From Lacinutrix venerupis (GTDB lineage Bacteria; Bacteroidota; Bacteroidia; Flavobacteriales; Flavobacteriaceae): 64,000 nucleotides of DNA. How positions within the stretch are numbered: position 1 is the first letter of the stretch; each line of letters opens with the position of its first letter. The DNA is taken from positions 310,001-374,000 of the forward strand of contig NZ_RCCH01000003.1 of assembly GCF_003663945.1 (NCBI RefSeq), written 5' to 3'. The translations under genes and the position numbers were made by a program. The notes under the pieces were generated by a model. That model searched no databases and was not told where the DNA came from. It saw nothing but the letters and a program-made list of their open reading frames with translations. Positions 53,572 through 63,529 of the stretch are shown piece by piece.

Positions 53572-56500
53572 TTGAATACAACTAACCTATACTTTCATAA
53601 ATCAATTAAGCACAATTTACTTTTAGTAATAACCTTATTACTATCTTTTAGTGTTTTTGCACAAATTACTCCAGACCCAACAGTAGAAAATGATAGTGTA
53701 AAAACAGGATTTAGTTTCTCAAACATAGAAATGCCTAATCCTAATAGTATAACTTCAATGTATACATACGATCCAGAAACAGATCGTTACGTGTATACAG
53801 AATCAGTTGGGAATTTTAATATAAACTATCCAATTATTCTAACGCCTAAAGAATATCAAGATTTAATATTTAAAGAGAATTTAAAAAATTACTATCAGGA
53901 AAAAATTGATGCTACAGATGGTAAAAAAGATACATCTGAAGAAGCAAAAAAGAATTTACTACCAGAATTTTATGTAAACTCAGGCTTTTTTGAAACAATT
54001 TTTGGAGGTAATACTATAGAAGTCGTACCACAAGGTTCTTTAGAAATGGATTTAGGTGTATTGTTTACTAAACAAGATAATCCTTCGTTTTCTCCAAGAA
54101 ATAGGAGTAATTTTACTTTTGATTTCGACCAACGTATAAGCTTAAGTTTATTAGGTAAAGTGGGAGAAAGGCTTCAGGTTACGGCAAATTACGATACCGA
54201 AGCAAGTTTCGATTTCCAGCAATTAGTGAAATTAGAATATGATCCAACTTTTGGAGGTGGTGAAGATTCTATTCTTCAAAAATTAGAAATAGGAAATGTT
54301 AGTATGCCATTAAATAGTTCTCTTATCTCTGGAGCACAAAGCTTATTTGGTGTAAAAACAAAATTACAATTCGGGAAAACATCTGTTACTGCTGTTTTTT
54401 CAGAACAAAAATCAGATACAAGGTCAGTAGTTGCCCAAGGTGGAGGAACTCTAGATGAATTCGATTTTTTTATTCGCGATTACGATGAGAATAGGCACTT
54501 TTTCTTAGCTCAGTACTTTAGAAATAATTACGATAAAGCTTTAGCAAATTATCCATTTATAAATACAAATGTTCAAATTACAAGAGCAGAAGTTTGGATA
54601 ACTAATAGAAGTAATCGTACAGAAAACGTAAGAAATATTGTAGCACTTCAAGATATTGGGGAGTCAGAAATAATAGGAAATGCAGGAGTTGTTGTAACAG
54701 CAGGTCCAGGAGCTTTTCCAGATAATGCAAATAACCGTTTAGATCCAACAAATATTGGTGGACCAGGTTCTCAAATAACAAATGCAATTAGAGATATTGC
54801 AACAGTACAAGCTGGTATTTTAATACCGGGTTTCAATGAAGGTTTTGATTATGCTAAATTAGAAAATACAAGAAAACTTGTAGAGGGTCAAGAATATACT
54901 ATAAATACACAGTTAGGTTACATTTCTTTAAATCAGCGTTTAAATAATGACGAAGTTTTAGCTGTAGCGTTCCAATATACAGTTGGAGGTCAGGTTTACC
55001 AAGTTGGTGAATTTGCAAACGATGGAATAGGTGCAACCGATGTAGAAACTAACAGTAATGGAGACGTAACAAGTGTTACAAATAACAATTTAATACTAAA
55101 ACTACTTAAAAGTAGTATTACATCTGTATCTCAGCCTATTTGGGATTTAATGATGAAAAATATTTACGATACTGGAGCTTACCAATTAAGTCAAGAAGAT
55201 TTTAAATTAAACATTTTTTATAACGAATCTGCGCCATTAAACTTTATTACGGCTGCAGAAGGAAGTGGTGGATTTGGAACAGATTTTGAAGGCGAACCAA
55301 TAGATCAAACAACATTATTACGCTTATTTAATTTAGACAGATTAAATTATAACAATGATCCACAAACTAATGGAGATGGTTTTTTTGACTTTGTTTCTGG
55401 AATTACGGTAATACCAGAAAACGGAAAAATTGTTTTTACTAAAGTAGAGCCTTTTGGACGCTATTTATTCGATGTTTTAGATAATGATGGTAATCCAGGC
55501 AACAATGTTACAGATTACGAAGCAGATACTTATACTAACTTAAATCAAGAAAAATACGTTTACGATTTATTATATAAAGGAACAAAAACAGCTGCTTTAG
55601 ACGAAGTTGAGAAAAATAAATTTCAACTTAAAGGACGTTACAAATCATCTGGAGGAGATGGAATAGCAATAGGAGGTTTTAATGTACCAAGAGGATCTGT
55701 TAAAGTAACGGCTGGTGGCCGAGTGCTTGTGGAAGGTGTAGATTATACTGTAAATTATCAATTAGGGCGTGTACAAATTTTAGACGAAGCTTTAAAAGCA
55801 TCAAACACACCTATACAAGTTACTACCGAAAACAATTCAATATTTGGCCAGCAAACAAAACGTTATACAGGTTTAAATGTAGAACATCAGTTTAATGAGA
55901 ATTTTTTAATTGGTGCTACATATATTAATTTAAACGAAAGACCAATAACTCAAAAAGCAAACTACAATAGCGAACCAATTAATAATACAATATTAGGCTT
56001 TAATGGTAACTATTCTACAGAAGTTCCTTTTTTTACTAGATTAGTAAACAAGTTACCAAATGTCGATACAGATGCTCCATCTAATTTATCTGTTCGTGGA
56101 GAATTTGCTTATTTATTACCTGGAGCACCAAAAGGTACAGATCTTAATGGAGAAGCAACTGCTTATATTGATGATTTTGAAGGAAGTCAAAATGGTATCG
56201 ATTTAAAATCTGCTCAATCTTGGTTTCTATCAAGTCGTCCTTTAGAAATAAACGGAACAACCGCAGCCGATGCATTTAGTGGTATTAGAAATGGTTATGA
56301 TAGAGCATTATTAAACTGGTACACTATCGATCCTATATTTTACAGTGGTCAAAGACCTTCAGGTATAGACGACGACGATATTTCTAATTTATATACTTCG
56401 CGTGTTTTTGTTCAAGAATTATTTCCTCAACAAGATATTGCACAAGGACAAACAACTGTTTTAAATACTTTAGATTTAACATATTATCCAACCGAAAGAG

Positions 56501-59500
56501 GACCATATAATTTTAGTGATACAAATATAGAACCAGATGGTAATACTATATCTACACCAACAAATGCTTGGGCTGGAATTACAAGACAATTAACTTCTAC
56601 AGATTTCGAACAATCTAATGTAGAATATATTGAATTTTGGATGCAAGATCCATTTCAAGATAACCCAACAAATCCTGGAGGAAAACTATTTTTTAATTTA
56701 GGGAGTATTTCAGAAGATGTTTTAAAAGATGGTAAAAAGCAATATGAAAATGGATTACCAACAGATGGTAATGTTAGTTTACTCCAAAGTGATATAACAC
56801 CATGGGCAATACCACAAAATCAAGCTTTAATATATGCATTCGATTCTACAGGAGGAGAACGTACTAATCAAGATGTTGGTTATGATGGTTATGATGATTT
56901 AGAAGAAAAAAACATTACAGACCCAACAATAAACCCTAATAATCCAACACCAATTCCATCAAATATTTCGGCGTTACCAGATCCATCTGCGGATAATTAC
57001 CAATACTACTTAAGTGCAGAAGGAGATATTTTACAACGCTATAAAAAATATAATAATGTACAAGGAAACTCTCCAGATTCATTTAGTGATACTAATAGAG
57101 GTTCTACAACACAACCAGATGTAGAAGATATAAATAGAGATAACACAATGAATACCATTGATAGTTATTTTGAATATGAATTAGAAATAACTCGTCAAAA
57201 CTTACCTTTAAATAGCACTAACGAAATTACTGCAGCAAATCCAATAGGAGAATTTATTAAAGATGTAAAAATTAGAAATAGATCATTACCAAATGGAGAA
57301 ACAGAACAAGTAAGATGGTATCAATTTAGAGTACCAGTCGAAGGAGAGCATGTAGTAGCTAGAAATGGTATAACAGATTTACGTTCTATACGTTTTGCTC
57401 GTATATATTTAAACGGTTTTTCAGAACAAACAACATTTCGTTTTGGAACTTTAGATTTAGTTCGTAGCGATTGGAGACGCTATCAATTAGCATTAGATGG
57501 AGGAGCAACACCTTCAGATTTTGATGATACAGAATTTACAGTAGGAGTAGTAAGTACTCAAGAAAATGAAGGAAGTTATGAGTCTCCACCAGGTATTGTA
57601 CCAGAACGTTTAAATAATAATAATACTATTATAGATCAAAATGAGCAATCTTTAGTTGTAAATGTTTGCGAATTAAAACCTAAAGATGCAAGAGCTGTAT
57701 ATAAAAATATAAGTGTAGATATGAGGCAGTATAAACGTTTAAGAATGTTTATGCATGCAGAAGAAGGTGAAATTCCAGGATTATTAGGAGATAAAGATCT
57801 TATTGGTTTTATAAGAATGGGTAATGATTTAACACAAAACTATTACCAAATAGAAGTTCCATTAAAAGTATCAACAGGAACCACTAGTGCTGCTTTATGG
57901 CCAACAGAAAACGAAATAAATCTACCATTAGATCTTTTAGAGCAAATAAAATCTTTAGGAATTGCAAATGGAACACTAGCAAACGACAATCCTACATTTT
58001 ACGACGTTATTAATGGAGTACCAGTAGAAATACCATTTTCATCACAATTTGATGGTTATGAGTTAGGTCAAACAAGATTAGCAATAAAAGGAAATCCTAA
58101 TTTTGGAGATGTAAGAACCTTAATGGTTGGTGTAAAAAATGGTTCTACTATAGAGCAATGTGGAGAAGTTTGGTTTAACGAGTTACGTTTGTCTGATATG
58201 GACAACGAAGGTGGTTGGGCAGCAATAATGAGTGTAGATTCAAATTTTGCAGACTTTGCAAATGTTAGTGCAACAGGTAGAATGAGTACAGCTGGATTTG
58301 GTTCTGTAGACCAAGGTCCACAAGAAAGAAGCAGAGAAGAAGTTAAACAATATGATGTAGTTACTAATGTAAACATAGGACAGCTTCTACCTAAAAAATG
58401 GGGAATTCAGTTGCCATTTAATTATGGGCAAGGTGTAGAGTTAATAACACCAGAATACGACCAACAATACAAGGATTTAAAACTTCAAAATAGAATTGAC
58501 GCTGCCGAAACTACAGAGGAAAAAGATGCAATAAGAGAACAATCCGAAGAATATACTAAAAGAAGAAGTATTAACTTTATAGGTGTTAGAAAGGTTAGAA
58601 CAGGAGAGTCAAAACCTCGATTTTATGATGTAGAAAACTTAACATTTAACCATTCTTACAACAAAGTAGAACATCGTGATTTTGAAATTGAACGTTCTAT
58701 AGATAAGCAAGCAAGAACAGGAGCTAGTTATGCATATAACTTTGAGCCTAAAATATTCGAGCCTTTTAAAAAGAACGACTCTATTTTTACCAATAAATAC
58801 TGGAAACTATTAAAAGACTTTAACCTTAACTTATTACCAGCAAGCTTTACTGTAAATACAGATATTAATAGGCAATTTAATAGACAACGCTTTAGAGATG
58901 TAGAATTAGGAGGCAATAATATTGGATTAGAAGAGTTGGTAAGACGTAATTATAATTTCGATTTTCAATCTACAGTCAATTGGAATTTAACTAAATCACT
59001 GTCTCTTAATTTTGCAGTAGCCAATAATAATATTGTAAGAAACTATTTTAAAGATAATATTATTAATGGAGAGCAGGATCCAAGTAGAGATGTTTGGGAT
59101 GGCTATTTTGATGTAGGAGACGCCAATAGACGTTCGCAAACATTAGGAATAAATTACGAAATACCTTTTAATAAATTTCCAGCACTAGACTTTATTAGTG
59201 CAACCTATTCTTACCAAGGTCTTTATCAATGGCAAAAAGGATCAGATTTATTTGGAGATTTAGTAGCAGATGATGGTTTAACTTACGATTTAGGAAATTC
59301 AATATCTAATGGTAACACGCATAATATAAATTCAACATTAGATATGCGTAAATTTTATAAATATCTAGGTATTAAAAAGAAAAGAGTAGTAAAAAACAGT
59401 AACAAAGTTAGTAGAGTTTCTGGTGCTACACCTCCAGGAACAGTTAAAAAAGAAGAAGCTAAAAAACCAGAGGCTAAAAAGAGCAGTGGTGTAGGAACAG

Positions 59501-60870
59501 AAATAGCAAATTTTGGAATAGGTCTTTTAACATCTATAAAACGAATTCAAGCAAATTACTCTGAAAACAATGGAACCTTTTTACCAGGTTTCTTAGATAC
59601 ACCAGGTTTCATAAGTACTTCTAAGCCAACATTTGGTTACACATTAGGAAGCCAAAGCGATATTAGAGATATAGCAGCAAGAAATGGTTGGTTAACAGTA
59701 TTCCCAGACTTTAATCAGCAATACACAAAAAATCATACCAAGCAACTTGATTTATCAGCAAATTTAGAACCTATTAACGACTTAAAAATTGATTTAGTAG
59801 CTTCAAGAACTTATGCTGAAAATTATTCCGAAAATTATAGAATAGAAGACAATCAATACATTTCTTTAACACCAAATGTATTCGGGAACTTTAATATTTC
59901 AACATTTACATTACCTACAGCTTTTGGAAAGAGCGACGATATTAGTTCGGAGGCTTTTGATGCTTTTAGAGAAAATAGATTAACAATAGCTAGAAGGTTA
60001 GCAGCGCAAAATGGAGCTAATGTTAACGATGTTGATGCAGATGGTTTTCCATTAGGTTACGGGAAAACTAGTCAAGCGGTATTGTTGCCAGCTTTTTTAA
60101 GTGCCTACACAGGACAAAATGCCGAGAAAACTAAATTAGGTGCTTTTAGAAATATTCCAATTCCAAATTGGGATATAAAATATACAGGATTAATGAAGTT
60201 TAATTGGTTTAAAAAACGATTTAAACGTTTATCATTATCTCATGGTTATCGCTCAAGTTATACAATTAATCAATTTAGAACAAACCTAGATTTTAACGGT
60301 GTAGATTATAGTTTACCTTATGCATCACAACCAGCAGATGATATTGATCAGGCAGGTAATTTTAAAAATGCAGAACTATACAGCAATATTAATTTAACAG
60401 AATTATTTAGTCCATTAATTAAAATAGACATGGAAATGAAAAACTCTGTAATTGTTGGAACAGAAATTAGAAAAGATAGGCTATTATCTTTAAGTTTCGA
60501 TAATAATTTAATGACAGAAATTCAAGGTAACGAATATGCTATTAAATTAGGATATAGATTTAAAGATGTAAGAATTAAAACTAAATTAGCTGGGCCTAAA
60601 AAGTCTATTGTTAGTGATCTTATAATGGAAGCAAACCTGTCAGTAAGAGATAACAAAACAATTGTAAGATATTTAGATTTAGAAAATAATCAAATAACAA
60701 ACGGACAAACAATTTATGGTTTAAAGTATAATGCCAATTACTCTTTTAGTAAAAACCTAACAGGTATTTTTTACTTCGATTATACTTTTTCAGAATATGC
60801 AATATCTACTGCTTTTCCACAAACAACTATACGCTCAGGGATAACCTTAAGGTATAATTTTGGTAACTAA
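53572..60870 (+). CDS. sprA: Type IX secretion system translocon protein SprA
   Basis: This is a 2432-residue outer membrane barrel, the protein-conducting channel of the type IX secretion system used for gliding adhesins and secreted enzymes. The N-terminus has a signal (HNLLLVITLLLSFSVFAQ). SprA hallmarks include FSFSNIEMPNPNSITSMYTYDPETDRY near residue 48 and the ATAYIDDFEGSQNGIDLK segment near 860. Size and repeated barrel strands fit the family. The start codon is TTG. No other T9SS genes occur in the window; they are normally scattered. It shares the ruvA transcript. Confidence 0.95.
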   Translation: MNTTNLYFHKSIKHNLLLVITLLLSFSVFAQITPDPTVENDSVKTGFSFSNIEMPNPNSITSMYTYDPETDRYVYTESVGNFNINYPIILTPKEYQDLIFKENLKNYYQEKIDATDGKKDTSEEAKKNLLPEFYVNSGFFETIFGGNTIEVVPQGSLEMDLGVLFTKQDNPSFSPRNRSNFTFDFDQRISLSLLGKVGERLQVTANYDTEASFDFQQLVKLEYDPTFGGGEDSILQKLEIGNVSMPLNSSLISGAQSLFGVKTKLQFGKTSVTAVFSEQKSDTRSVVAQGGGTLDEFDFFIRDYDENRHFFLAQYFRNNYDKALANYPFINTNVQITRAEVWITNRSNRTENVRNIVALQDIGESEIIGNAGVVVTAGPGAFPDNANNRLDPTNIGGPGSQITNAIRDIATVQAGILIPGFNEGFDYAKLENTRKLVEGQEYTINTQLGYISLNQRLNNDEVLAVAFQYTVGGQVYQVGEFANDGIGATDVETNSNGDVTSVTNNNLILKLLKSSITSVSQPIWDLMMKNIYDTGAYQLSQEDFKLNIFYNESAPLNFITAAEGSGGFGTDFEGEPIDQTTLLRLFNLDRLNYNNDPQTNGDGFFDFVSGITVIPENGKIVFTKVEPFGRYLFDVLDNDGNPGNNVTDYEADTYTNLNQEKYVYDLLYKGTKTAALDEVEKNKFQLKGRYKSSGGDGIAIGGFNVPRGSVKVTAGGRVLVEGVDYTVNYQLGRVQILDEALKASNTPIQVTTENNSIFGQQTKRYTGLNVEHQFNENFLIGATYINLNERPITQKANYNSEPINNTILGFNGNYSTEVPFFTRLVNKLPNVDTDAPSNLSVRGEFAYLLPGAPKGTDLNGEATAYIDDFEGSQNGIDLKSAQSWFLSSRPLEINGTTAADAFSGIRNGYDRALLNWYTIDPIFYSGQRPSGIDDDDISNLYTSRVFVQELFPQQDIAQGQTTVLNTLDLTYYPTERGPYNFSDTNIEPDGNTISTPTNAWAGITRQLTSTDFEQSNVEYIEFWMQDPFQDNPTNPGGKLFFNLGSISEDVLKDGKKQYENGLPTDGNVSLLQSDITPWAIPQNQALIYAFDSTGGERTNQDVGYDGYDDLEEKNITDPTINPNNPTPIPSNISALPDPSADNYQYYLSAEGDILQRYKKYNNVQGNSPDSFSDTNRGSTTQPDVEDINRDNTMNTIDSYFEYELEITRQNLPLNSTNEITAANPIGEFIKDVKIRNRSLPNGETEQVRWYQFRVPVEGEHVVARNGITDLRSIRFARIYLNGFSEQTTFRFGTLDLVRSDWRRYQLALDGGATPSDFDDTEFTVGVVSTQENEGSYESPPGIVPERLNNNNTIIDQNEQSLVVNVCELKPKDARAVYKNISVDMRQYKRLRMFMHAEEGEIPGLLGDKDLIGFIRMGNDLTQNYYQIEVPLKVSTGTTSAALWPTENEINLPLDLLEQIKSLGIANGTLANDNPTFYDVINGVPVEIPFSSQFDGYELGQTRLAIKGNPNFGDVRTLMVGVKNGSTIEQCGEVWFNELRLSDMDNEGGWAAIMSVDSNFADFANVSATGRMSTAGFGSVDQGPQERSREEVKQYDVVTNVNIGQLLPKKWGIQLPFNYGQGVELITPEYDQQYKDLKLQNRIDAAETTEEKDAIREQSEEYTKRRSINFIGVRKVRTGESKPRFYDVENLTFNHSYNKVEHRDFEIERSIDKQARTGASYAYNFEPKIFEPFKKNDSIFTNKYWKLLKDFNLNLLPASFTVNTDINRQFNRQRFRDVELGGNNIGLEELVRRNYNFDFQSTVNWNLTKSLSLNFAVANNNIVRNYFKDNIINGEQDPSRDVWDGYFDVGDANRRSQTLGINYEIPFNKFPALDFISATYSYQGLYQWQKGSDLFGDLVADDGLTYDLGNSISNGNTHNINSTLDMRKFYKYLGIKKKRVVKNSNKVSRVSGATPPGTVKKEEAKKPEAKKSSGVGTEIANFGIGLLTSIKRIQANYSENNGTFLPGFLDTPGFISTSKPTFGYTLGSQSDIRDIAARNGWLTVFPDFNQQYTKNHTKQLDLSANLEPINDLKIDLVASRTYAENYSENYRIEDNQYISLTPNVFGNFNISTFTLPTAFGKSDDISSEAFDAFRENRLTIARRLAAQNGANVNDVDADGFPLGYGKTSQAVLLPAFLSAYTGQNAEKTKLGAFRNIPIPNWDIKYTGLMKFNWFKKRFKRLSLSHGYRSSYTINQFRTNLDFNGVDYSLPYASQPADDIDQAGNFKNAELYSNINLTELFSPLIKIDMEMKNSVIVGTEIRKDRLLSLSFDNNLMTEIQGNEYAIKLGYRFKDVRIKTKLAGPKKSIVSDLIMEANLSVRDNKTIVRYLDLENNQITNGQTIYGLKYNANYSFSKNLTGIFYFDYTFSEYAISTAFPQTTIRSGITLRYNFGN

Positions 60871-60889
60871 ATAACATACCATTTTTCTG

Positions 60890-60920
60890 TTTGAAAAGCC
60901 AAAGCAATTAAATACATTTG
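60890..60920 (+). promoter_or_regulatory. Promoter of gcvH
   Basis: TTTG (60890-60893), 19 nt, then TACATTTG (60913-60920) is a full -33/-7 match, the same spacing as the tRNA-Gln promoter. It lies 22 bp before the gcvH ATG. Confidence 0.65.
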
Positions 60921-60942
60921 TAAAAATTTTAAAAAATATATA

Positions 60943-61323
60943 ATGAATATACCAGCAGAATTAAAATACACAAAAGACCATGAGTGGGTAAAAGTTGATG
61001 GTGATACTATTACTATAGGAATTACAGATTTCGCTCAAAGTGAATTAGGAGATATTGTTTATGTAGAAGTAGAAACTGTAGACGAAACTTTAGATGCCGA
61101 AGATGTATTTGGTACTGTTGAAGCTGTAAAAACTGTTTCAGATTTATTTTTGCCAGTATCGGGAGAGATTATAGAGTTTAATGAGTCTCTAGAAGATGAA
61201 CCAGAAAAAGTAAACACAGATCCTTATGGAGAAGGTTGGATGGTTAAAGTAAAGGTTGCTAATGCATCAGAATTAGATTTACTTTTATCAGCCGAAGATT
61301 ACAAAGCATTAATAAGTGCTTAA
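60943..61323 (+). CDS. gcvH: Glycine cleavage system H protein
   Basis: This is a 126-residue lipoyl carrier that shuttles the aminomethyl group in glycine breakdown. The lipoylated lysine is Lys63 in [16 protein letters not shown]. The start [16 protein letters not shown] and end are typical. gcvT and gcvP are elsewhere. It overlaps the VanZ-like gene by 8 bp. Confidence 0.97.
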   Translation: MNIPAELKYTKDHEWVKVDGDTITIGITDFAQSELGDIVYVEVETVDETLDAEDVFGTVEAVKTVSDLFLPVSGEIIEFNESLEDEPEKVNTDPYGEGWMVKVKVANASELDLLLSAEDYKALISA

Positions 61324-61708
61324 AAAAATTAGCCTTTTAGCAAGTGTTCTTTATACTATATCTTTAACAGCTTTAAGCTTAATAAACATAAATGATGTTG
61401 TAAAAGATATACCATCATTTAACGATAAAGTATTACACGCTTTAGTTCATTTTATTTTTGTAATTCTTTGGTTTATTGTATTTCGTTATACACTAAATAA
61501 ACACTACAATAAAGCTATTTTATTAGCAGCATTATCTTCTGTAGTGTATGGAATATTAATAGAATGTTTTCAAAGTTGGATAACTGTAAGTAGGCAAAGT
61601 GACTATAACGATGTGTTTGCTAATGTTTTAGGTATGGTATTTGCATCTATACTTTTAATAACAATAAAGAAACACTTGTTAAAAAATAATAATAGCTTGC
61701 TTTTTTGA
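61316..61708 (+). CDS. VanZ-like family membrane protein
   Basis: This is a 130-residue protein with four predicted helices and the VanZ-like pattern: [28 protein letters not shown] near 24-52 (a DKxxH...F motif), then [11 protein letters not shown] and [13 protein letters not shown]. The start is GTG inside the end of gcvH, giving coupled translation. The vanZ gene of glycopeptide resistance belongs here, but most members have no known function and no resistance genes are nearby. Confidence 0.82.
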   Translation: MLKKISLLASVLYTISLTALSLININDVVKDIPSFNDKVLHALVHFIFVILWFIVFRYTLNKHYNKAILLAALSSVVYGILIECFQSWITVSRQSDYNDVFANVLGMVFASILLITIKKHLLKNNNSLLF

Positions 61709-61750
61709 TAAATAAATAGTTATTTTAGCAAAGCATAAATAATTTAATTA

Positions 61751-62476
61751 ATGGAAACAAAGAAAAATCCTAAAGCAAACGTAGGCAGAAATAGCTCTCT
61801 TTACTTTGCAGTTGGTATGTTGTTAATGTTAGGTTTAACATATACAGCAATCAACTATAAAACCTACGATGATCGTGTTGTAGAAGATAGGTCTATTGAT
61901 GTTGATGATGAATTGGACGAAGAAATTCCAATTACAAATCAAGCACCACCACCGCCACCACCACCGCCACCACCGCCACCACCAGCACCAGAAGTTATTG
62001 ATGTTGTTGAAGATGAAGCGGAGATAGAAGAAACGGTTATCGAATCTACAGAAACTAATCAAGAAGAAGAGATTGTAGAGGTTGAAGAAATTGTTGTAGA
62101 AGAAATCGAAGAAGATGTAGAGGTGTCTTTTGCGGTAATTGAAAGTGTACCGGAGTATCCTGGTTGTGAGAAAGGAAATAACGATGCTAAGCGTAAATGT
62201 ATGTCAGATAAAATCAACAAATTAGTTGGTAGAAAATTTGACTTAGATTTAGGACAAGAATTAGGATTAAGCGGTAAGCAACGTATCTATGCAAGATTTA
62301 CAATTGACAAAACAGGAAACATTGTTAACGTTAAAACTCGTGGTCCACATCCTGGATTAGAGAAAGAAGCTAGAAGAGTTGTAGGTTTAATACCTAAAAT
62401 GAAGCCTGGTAAACAAAGAGGAAAGCCTGTAAAAGTAACTTTCGATTTGCCAATAACATTTAACGTACAAGACTAA
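61751..62476 (+). CDS. Energy transducer TonB
   Basis: This is a 241-residue inner membrane protein that transmits proton motive force to outer membrane receptors. A helix at about 16-36 is followed by an acidic segment, a run of about 13 prolines near residue 67-79, a Glu/Val-rich stretch, and the TonB C-terminal domain (about 130-241; VPEYPGCE...AKRKCMSDKI, GKQRIYARFTIDKTGNIV, VTFDLPITFN). The C-terminal domain is nearly the same as that fused to the M56 peptidase at 5063-6853. No exbB/exbD nearby. Confidence 0.93.
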   Translation: METKKNPKANVGRNSSLYFAVGMLLMLGLTYTAINYKTYDDRVVEDRSIDVDDELDEEIPITNQAPPPPPPPPPPPPPAPEVIDVVEDEAEIEETVIESTETNQEEEIVEVEEIVVEEIEEDVEVSFAVIESVPEYPGCEKGNNDAKRKCMSDKINKLVGRKFDLDLGQELGLSGKQRIYARFTIDKTGNIVNVKTRGPHPGLEKEARRVVGLIPKMKPGKQRGKPVKVTFDLPITFNVQD

Positions 62477-62502
62477 TAATTTAGTTTTTACTATATAAAA
62501 TT

Positions 62503-62533
62503 AAAAACCCGATACAAATTGTATCGGGTTTTT
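62503..62533 (+). terminator. Intrinsic terminator after the first TonB gene
   Basis: AAAAACCCGATAC (62503-62515) pairs with GTATCGGGTTTTT (62521-62533), loop 5 nt, with further Ts. It separates this gene from the next TonB gene. Confidence 0.88.
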
Positions 62534-62592
62534 TGTTTTTGGTATGCTTATTGTGATTTTATCATAATATTAACATGTAAACTTTAATTATT

Positions 62593-63393
62593 ATGAACAA
62601 TTTAAACAAAAATCACGATTCCGTTCTGCAAAACGAGAAAAACGTGAAAAAATCACAAAAGCATGATGCGAATTTACAAAAAAACTCAACGCTTTACTTT
62701 CAAGTAGGATTAATTCTATGCCTCTTGGGAACTTACGCAGCTTTAGAAATGTCTTTTAAAACAAGTAAGGATTTTGCTTATGTTATTCCAGAAGAAGATA
62801 ACACCATTTATGAAGTAGATCCTGAAATTTATAAAATTGTAAAAAAAGAAAATTTAGAAAAGAAAAAAGATGTAGCAAAACCAAAAAGTAAAAATCCTGA
62901 TTTTGAAATTGTAGACGATAAAAAAGAAATTGAAGAAGCAGAAGATAAAATTATTGATGTAGTTGTCCCAGATGATAAAAAAATTATTTTAACACCAGAT
63001 GACTCTAGTTTAAATATTGAGCAACCAGATGAAGAACCAATGAATATTATGGCTGTACAAAAAGTTCCAATTTTTCCTGGTTGTGAAGGAGAAACAACTA
63101 ATGATGGTAGAAGACAATGTCTATCAGAAAAATTATCAAAATTAGTGCAACGTAAGTTTGATGTAGATGTTGCTTCAAATTTGGGTATAACAGGAAAGCA
63201 GAGAATTTATGTTTCATTTAAAATTAACAAATTAGGTGAAGTAGAAATTATTAAAACTAAAGCCAATCATAAAGATTTAGAAAAAGAAGCCAATAGAGTA
63301 GTTGGTAAAATACCAACTATGCAGCCAGGAAAAAATAATAATAACCCAGTAGAGGTTTCTTACATGCTACCAATACAGTTTAATATTCAATAG
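62593..63393 (+). CDS. Energy transducer TonB, second copy
   Basis: This is a 266-residue paralogue of the preceding protein. A long charged N-terminus (about 35 residues) precedes the membrane helix near 36-54. The linker is Lys/Glu/Asp-rich in place of the poly-proline run. The C-terminal domain keeps VPIFPGCEGE...RRQCLSEKL, GKQRIYVSFKINKLGEV and VSYMLPIQFN. The linker differences suggest a different partner receptor or a different role. Confidence 0.9.
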   Translation: MNNLNKNHDSVLQNEKNVKKSQKHDANLQKNSTLYFQVGLILCLLGTYAALEMSFKTSKDFAYVIPEEDNTIYEVDPEIYKIVKKENLEKKKDVAKPKSKNPDFEIVDDKKEIEEAEDKIIDVVVPDDKKIILTPDDSSLNIEQPDEEPMNIMAVQKVPIFPGCEGETTNDGRRQCLSEKLSKLVQRKFDVDVASNLGITGKQRIYVSFKINKLGEVEIIKTKANHKDLEKEANRVVGKIPTMQPGKNNNNPVEVSYMLPIQFNIQ

Positions 63394-63414
63394 CATATAA
63401 TCACAAATTATTAT

Positions 63415-63447
63415 AAACCGTTATTATCTTTAGTAATAACGGTTTTT
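63415..63447 (+). terminator. Intrinsic terminator after the second TonB gene
   Basis: AAACCGTTATTA (63415-63426) pairs with TAATAACGGTTT (63434-63445), loop 7 nt, followed by a T-run. It lies 21 bp after the stop codon. Confidence 0.87.
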
Positions 63448-63477
63448 TGTTTTTAAGTAAAACTTAAAACTTCAGAT

Positions 63478-63504
63478 TTGAAAATTTTAAAAATGTTATC
63501 TTTC
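63478..63504 (+). promoter_or_regulatory. Possible promoter of the third TonB-like gene
   Basis: TTG (63478-63480), 16 nt, then TATCTTTC (63497-63504), a one-base variant of TAnnTTTG. It lies 25 bp before the start codon. Confidence 0.35.
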
Positions 63505-63529
63505 GGCAAAATTAAATGCAAAATATACT

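Noticed and set aside
61316-61708. Glycopeptide resistance gene vanZ
   Set aside because: Only family-level resemblance to VanZ; there are no vanHAX or vanRS genes and the context is gcvH.
61835-62062. Trp/Arg-rich reverse frame opposite TonB
   Set aside because: It is the complement of the poly-proline CCA/CCG run and is not protein-like.
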